Shown here: piece by piece, positions 62,425 to 64,000 of the stretch
How positions within the stretch are numbered: the stretch's first letter is position 1
How the letters are laid out: every line of letters starts with the position of its first letter
Origin: Rhodospirillales bacterium
GTDB lineage: Bacteria; Pseudomonadota; Alphaproteobacteria; Rhodospirillales; Shumkoniaceae
DNA length: 64,000 bases
Assembly (NCBI GenBank): GCA_028281785.1
Contig: JANQJG010000214.1
Span: 62,001 to 126,000 of the forward strand
Reading direction: 5' to 3'
Notes under the pieces: generated by a model
Database searches by the model: none
What the model was told of the DNA's origin: nothing
What the model saw: the letters and a program-made list of their open reading frames with translations, nothing else
Made by a program: the position numbers and the translations under genes

Positions 62425-64000
62425 TCATGCTCGAAGCTTGGATTTCGCCAGCGCGACGATGTTGTCGACCGTGAAACCGAAATGCGTCATCACGTCGGCC
62501 ATCGGCGCGGACGCGCCAAAGGTCGTCATCCCGATCACGTCGGTCTCCGTCTCGACATAGCGGGTCCAGCCGAGCGGAGAGAAAACCTCCACGGCGATCC
62601 GCGGCGCGTCGCCGAGCACCTGTTTTTTGTAGGCCTCGTCCTGCTTCTCGAACAATTCCCAGCACGGCGTGGACACGACACAGGCGGCGATACCGTCCGC
62701 CTCCAGCGCGTCCGCAGCGTCGATCGCCAGGGCCACCTCCGATCCCGTGGCGAGGATCGTCACATCCCGCTTGTCCGCTTCGCCGTGGATAACATAGGCG
62801 CCCCTGGCCGAAAGATCCCCACCGGGAGAAGCACGCACGGTCCGGACCGCCGGCCGTGTGCAGGCGATCAGCACCGGAGCGTCGGAGATCCTCAGGGCGG
62901 CTTTCCAGCATTCGGCGGTCTCGATGGCGTCGGCCGGCCGCATAAAAAACAAGTTCGGCGTCGCGCGGAAAATCGCCGCGTGCTCGATGGCCTGGTGGGT
63001 CGGGCCGTCCTCGCCCTGCGTGATGGACTCATGGCTCAACACATAGATTCCAGGGACCTTCATCAAGGCCGCCAAGCGGATTGCGGGGCGCGCATAGTCG
63101 GTGAAGCACAGGAAGGTCGATCCGACCGGCCGGAAGCCCCCATGCATCGCCAAGCCGTTCATGATCGCGCTCATACCATGTTCGCGGATGCCGTAGTAGA
63201 TGTAGTTCCCCGAGGCGTCGTCACCGGTCACCGGTGTCGCGTCATCCGCCTTGGTCAGGCAGGCGGGGGTCAAGTCCGCCGACCCCGCCAACAGCGACGG
63301 CATGGCGTTGGCGATCGCGTTGATGACGCGCTGGGAACTGGCGCGCGTCGCCTCCGTCGGCTTCGCCCCTGCCAGATCCTTGAGCAAGGTTTCGAAAAGG
63401 CCGTCGAGATCGGCCGGGTTGAAGTCGAACTGCTCCGCCCAACGCTTCTTGACGTCGTTGGGCAACGCACCGACCCGCCCCTCCCAGTCCTCGCGCGCCC
63501 GAGCGCCCCTGTCCGCCGACCCGGCGAAAAACTCATAGATCTCTTGCGGGGCGGAAAAGGGTGGATGGCTCCATCCCAGATCCTCGCGCATCCGTTCAAT
63601 CCGTTTCGCTCCGATCGCGCCGCTATGCATGACGGCTTGGCCCTGAAGCTCACGCACACCTTTGCCGATGGTGGTCCGGCATCGAATCAGCGTGGGAAGA
63701 GCCGATGTCTTGGCGGCGTTGATCGCGCCATCGACCTCGCCCAGGTCATGGCCGTTCACATCCGACACCTCCCAGCCCGACGCGACGAAACGCGCCCTGT
63801 AATCGTCGGAGGCCGCAAGCGATGTCGGCCCGTCGATGGACACGCTGTTGTCGTCAAAAAGCACGATAAGCTTCGACAGCTTCCAATGCCCGGCAAGGGA
63901 GATCGCCTCCTGGGTGACGCCCTCCATCAAACAGCCGTCGCCCGCCAGGACATAGGTGTGGTGATCGATCAGGTCGTCGCCGAAACGGGCATTGAGGATC
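62425..64000 (-). CDS. Transketolase (5' end outside the window)
   Basis: About 524 C-terminal residues are present and the frame is open to the window edge, where it reads YVLAGDGCLMEGVTQEA, the thiamine-diphosphate motif. Further landmarks are the catalytic Glu of YGIREHGMSAIMNGLA, FTDYARPAIRLAALM and GEDGPTHQAIEH. The position that is HDSI in typical transketolases reads HESI. Transketolases transfer two-carbon ketol units between sugar phosphates. As head of an operon with a racemase-like gene and a 2-oxo-acid-type TRAP transporter it may be a catabolic, not a housekeeping, enzyme. Confidence 0.92.
   Translation of the reverse strand, partial: ILNARFGDDLIDHHTYVLAGDGCLMEGVTQEAISLAGHWKLSKLIVLFDDNSVSIDGPTSLAASDDYRARFVASGWEVSDVNGHDLGEVDGAINAAKTSALPTLIRCRTTIGKGVRELQGQAVMHSGAIGAKRIERMREDLGWSHPPFSAPQEIYEFFAGSADRGARAREDWEGRVGALPNDVKKRWAEQFDFNPADLDGLFETLLKDLAGAKPTEATRASSQRVINAIANAMPSLLAGSADLTPACLTKADDATPVTGDDASGNYIYYGIREHGMSAIMNGLAMHGGFRPVGSTFLCFTDYARPAIRLAALMKVPGIYVLSHESITQGEDGPTHQAIEHAAIFRATPNLFFMRPADAIETAECWKAALRISDAPVLIACTRPAVRTVRASPGGDLSARGAYVIHGEADKRDVTILATGSEVALAIDAADALEADGIAACVVSTPCWELFEKQDEAYKKQVLGDAPRIAVEVFSPLGWTRYVETETDVIGMTTFGASAPMADVMTHFGFTVDNIVALAKSKLRA

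Overview
The window looks like chromosome (or a large replicon) of a GC-rich free-living alphaproteobacterium, plausibly a marine or soil member of Rhodospirillales or Hyphomicrobiales. The basis is indirect: high GC coding sequence, very dense operons with ATGA/TGATG overlaps, four TRAP transporter operons in about 32 kb, many solute-binding proteins, LacI/GntR/LysR regulators, and protein variants typical of that class. I could not run a search, so the order is a guess. I see no rRNA, tRNA, CRISPR array, insertion sequence or prophage gene.

Layout. 1-1.4 kb: the 3' end of a NitT/TauT-type ABC ATPase, a gene-free stretch with a striking inverted repeat (199-230/404-435), a GntR/FCD regulator, and a collapsed isopropylmalate-dehydrogenase-like remnant translationally coupled to it. 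1.5-8.8 kb (minus): a peptide-type ABC operon (binding protein, two permeases, two ATPases) ending in a phosphodiesterase/alkaline-phosphatase-type enzyme, with a divergent LysR gene at 8993. 10.2-16.3 kb (plus): an AspT-family antiporter, pqiABC (MCE-type envelope lipid transport) and a DUF3313 lipoprotein. 16.3-21.1 kb (minus): RND adaptor, RND pump and a secreted four-EF-hand protein. 21.4-28.6 kb: a sugar ABC operon (ATPase, permease, binding protein, TIM-barrel isomerase, Gfo/Idh/MocA dehydrogenase) with a divergent LacI regulator and paired operators.

28.7-39.5 kb: two TRAP operons, an N-acyl-D-amino-acid deacylase, a DegT/DnrJ-type aminotransferase and a second LacI regulator. Two well separated promoters carry the same -35, -10 and GAAAGCGCTTTC operator, so this LacI protein probably controls both the second TRAP operon and the aminotransferase gene. 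39.6-45.4 kb (plus): four consecutive, clearly paralogous TRZ/ATZ-type amidohydrolases. 45.5-51.3 kb (minus): a second peptide-type ABC operon. 51.6-58.4 kb (minus): a TRAP operon, then a guanine-deaminase/ATZ-like amidohydrolase, a cytosine-deaminase-like amidohydrolase and an N-carbamoyl-D-amino-acid hydrolase. 58.8-64 kb (minus): a fourth TRAP operon, paralogous to the third, behind an Asp/Glu-racemase-family protein and a transketolase that runs off the window.

How it fits together. From 28 to 64 kb the theme is scavenging of organic nitrogen: seven amidohydrolase-superfamily enzymes, one nitrilase-superfamily carbamoylase, one racemase-like protein and five importers. The two substrate assignments that sequence really supports (N-acyl-D-amino acids and N-carbamoyl-D-amino acids) both point to D-amino-acid derivatives, hydantoins or ureides. 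The best candidate for an undescribed system is the four-gene amidohydrolase array, in which the family's usual catalytic HxxE is HxxQ in every copy. A second general pattern is that each of the seven solute-binding-protein genes in the window is followed closely by a strong GC-rich hairpin.
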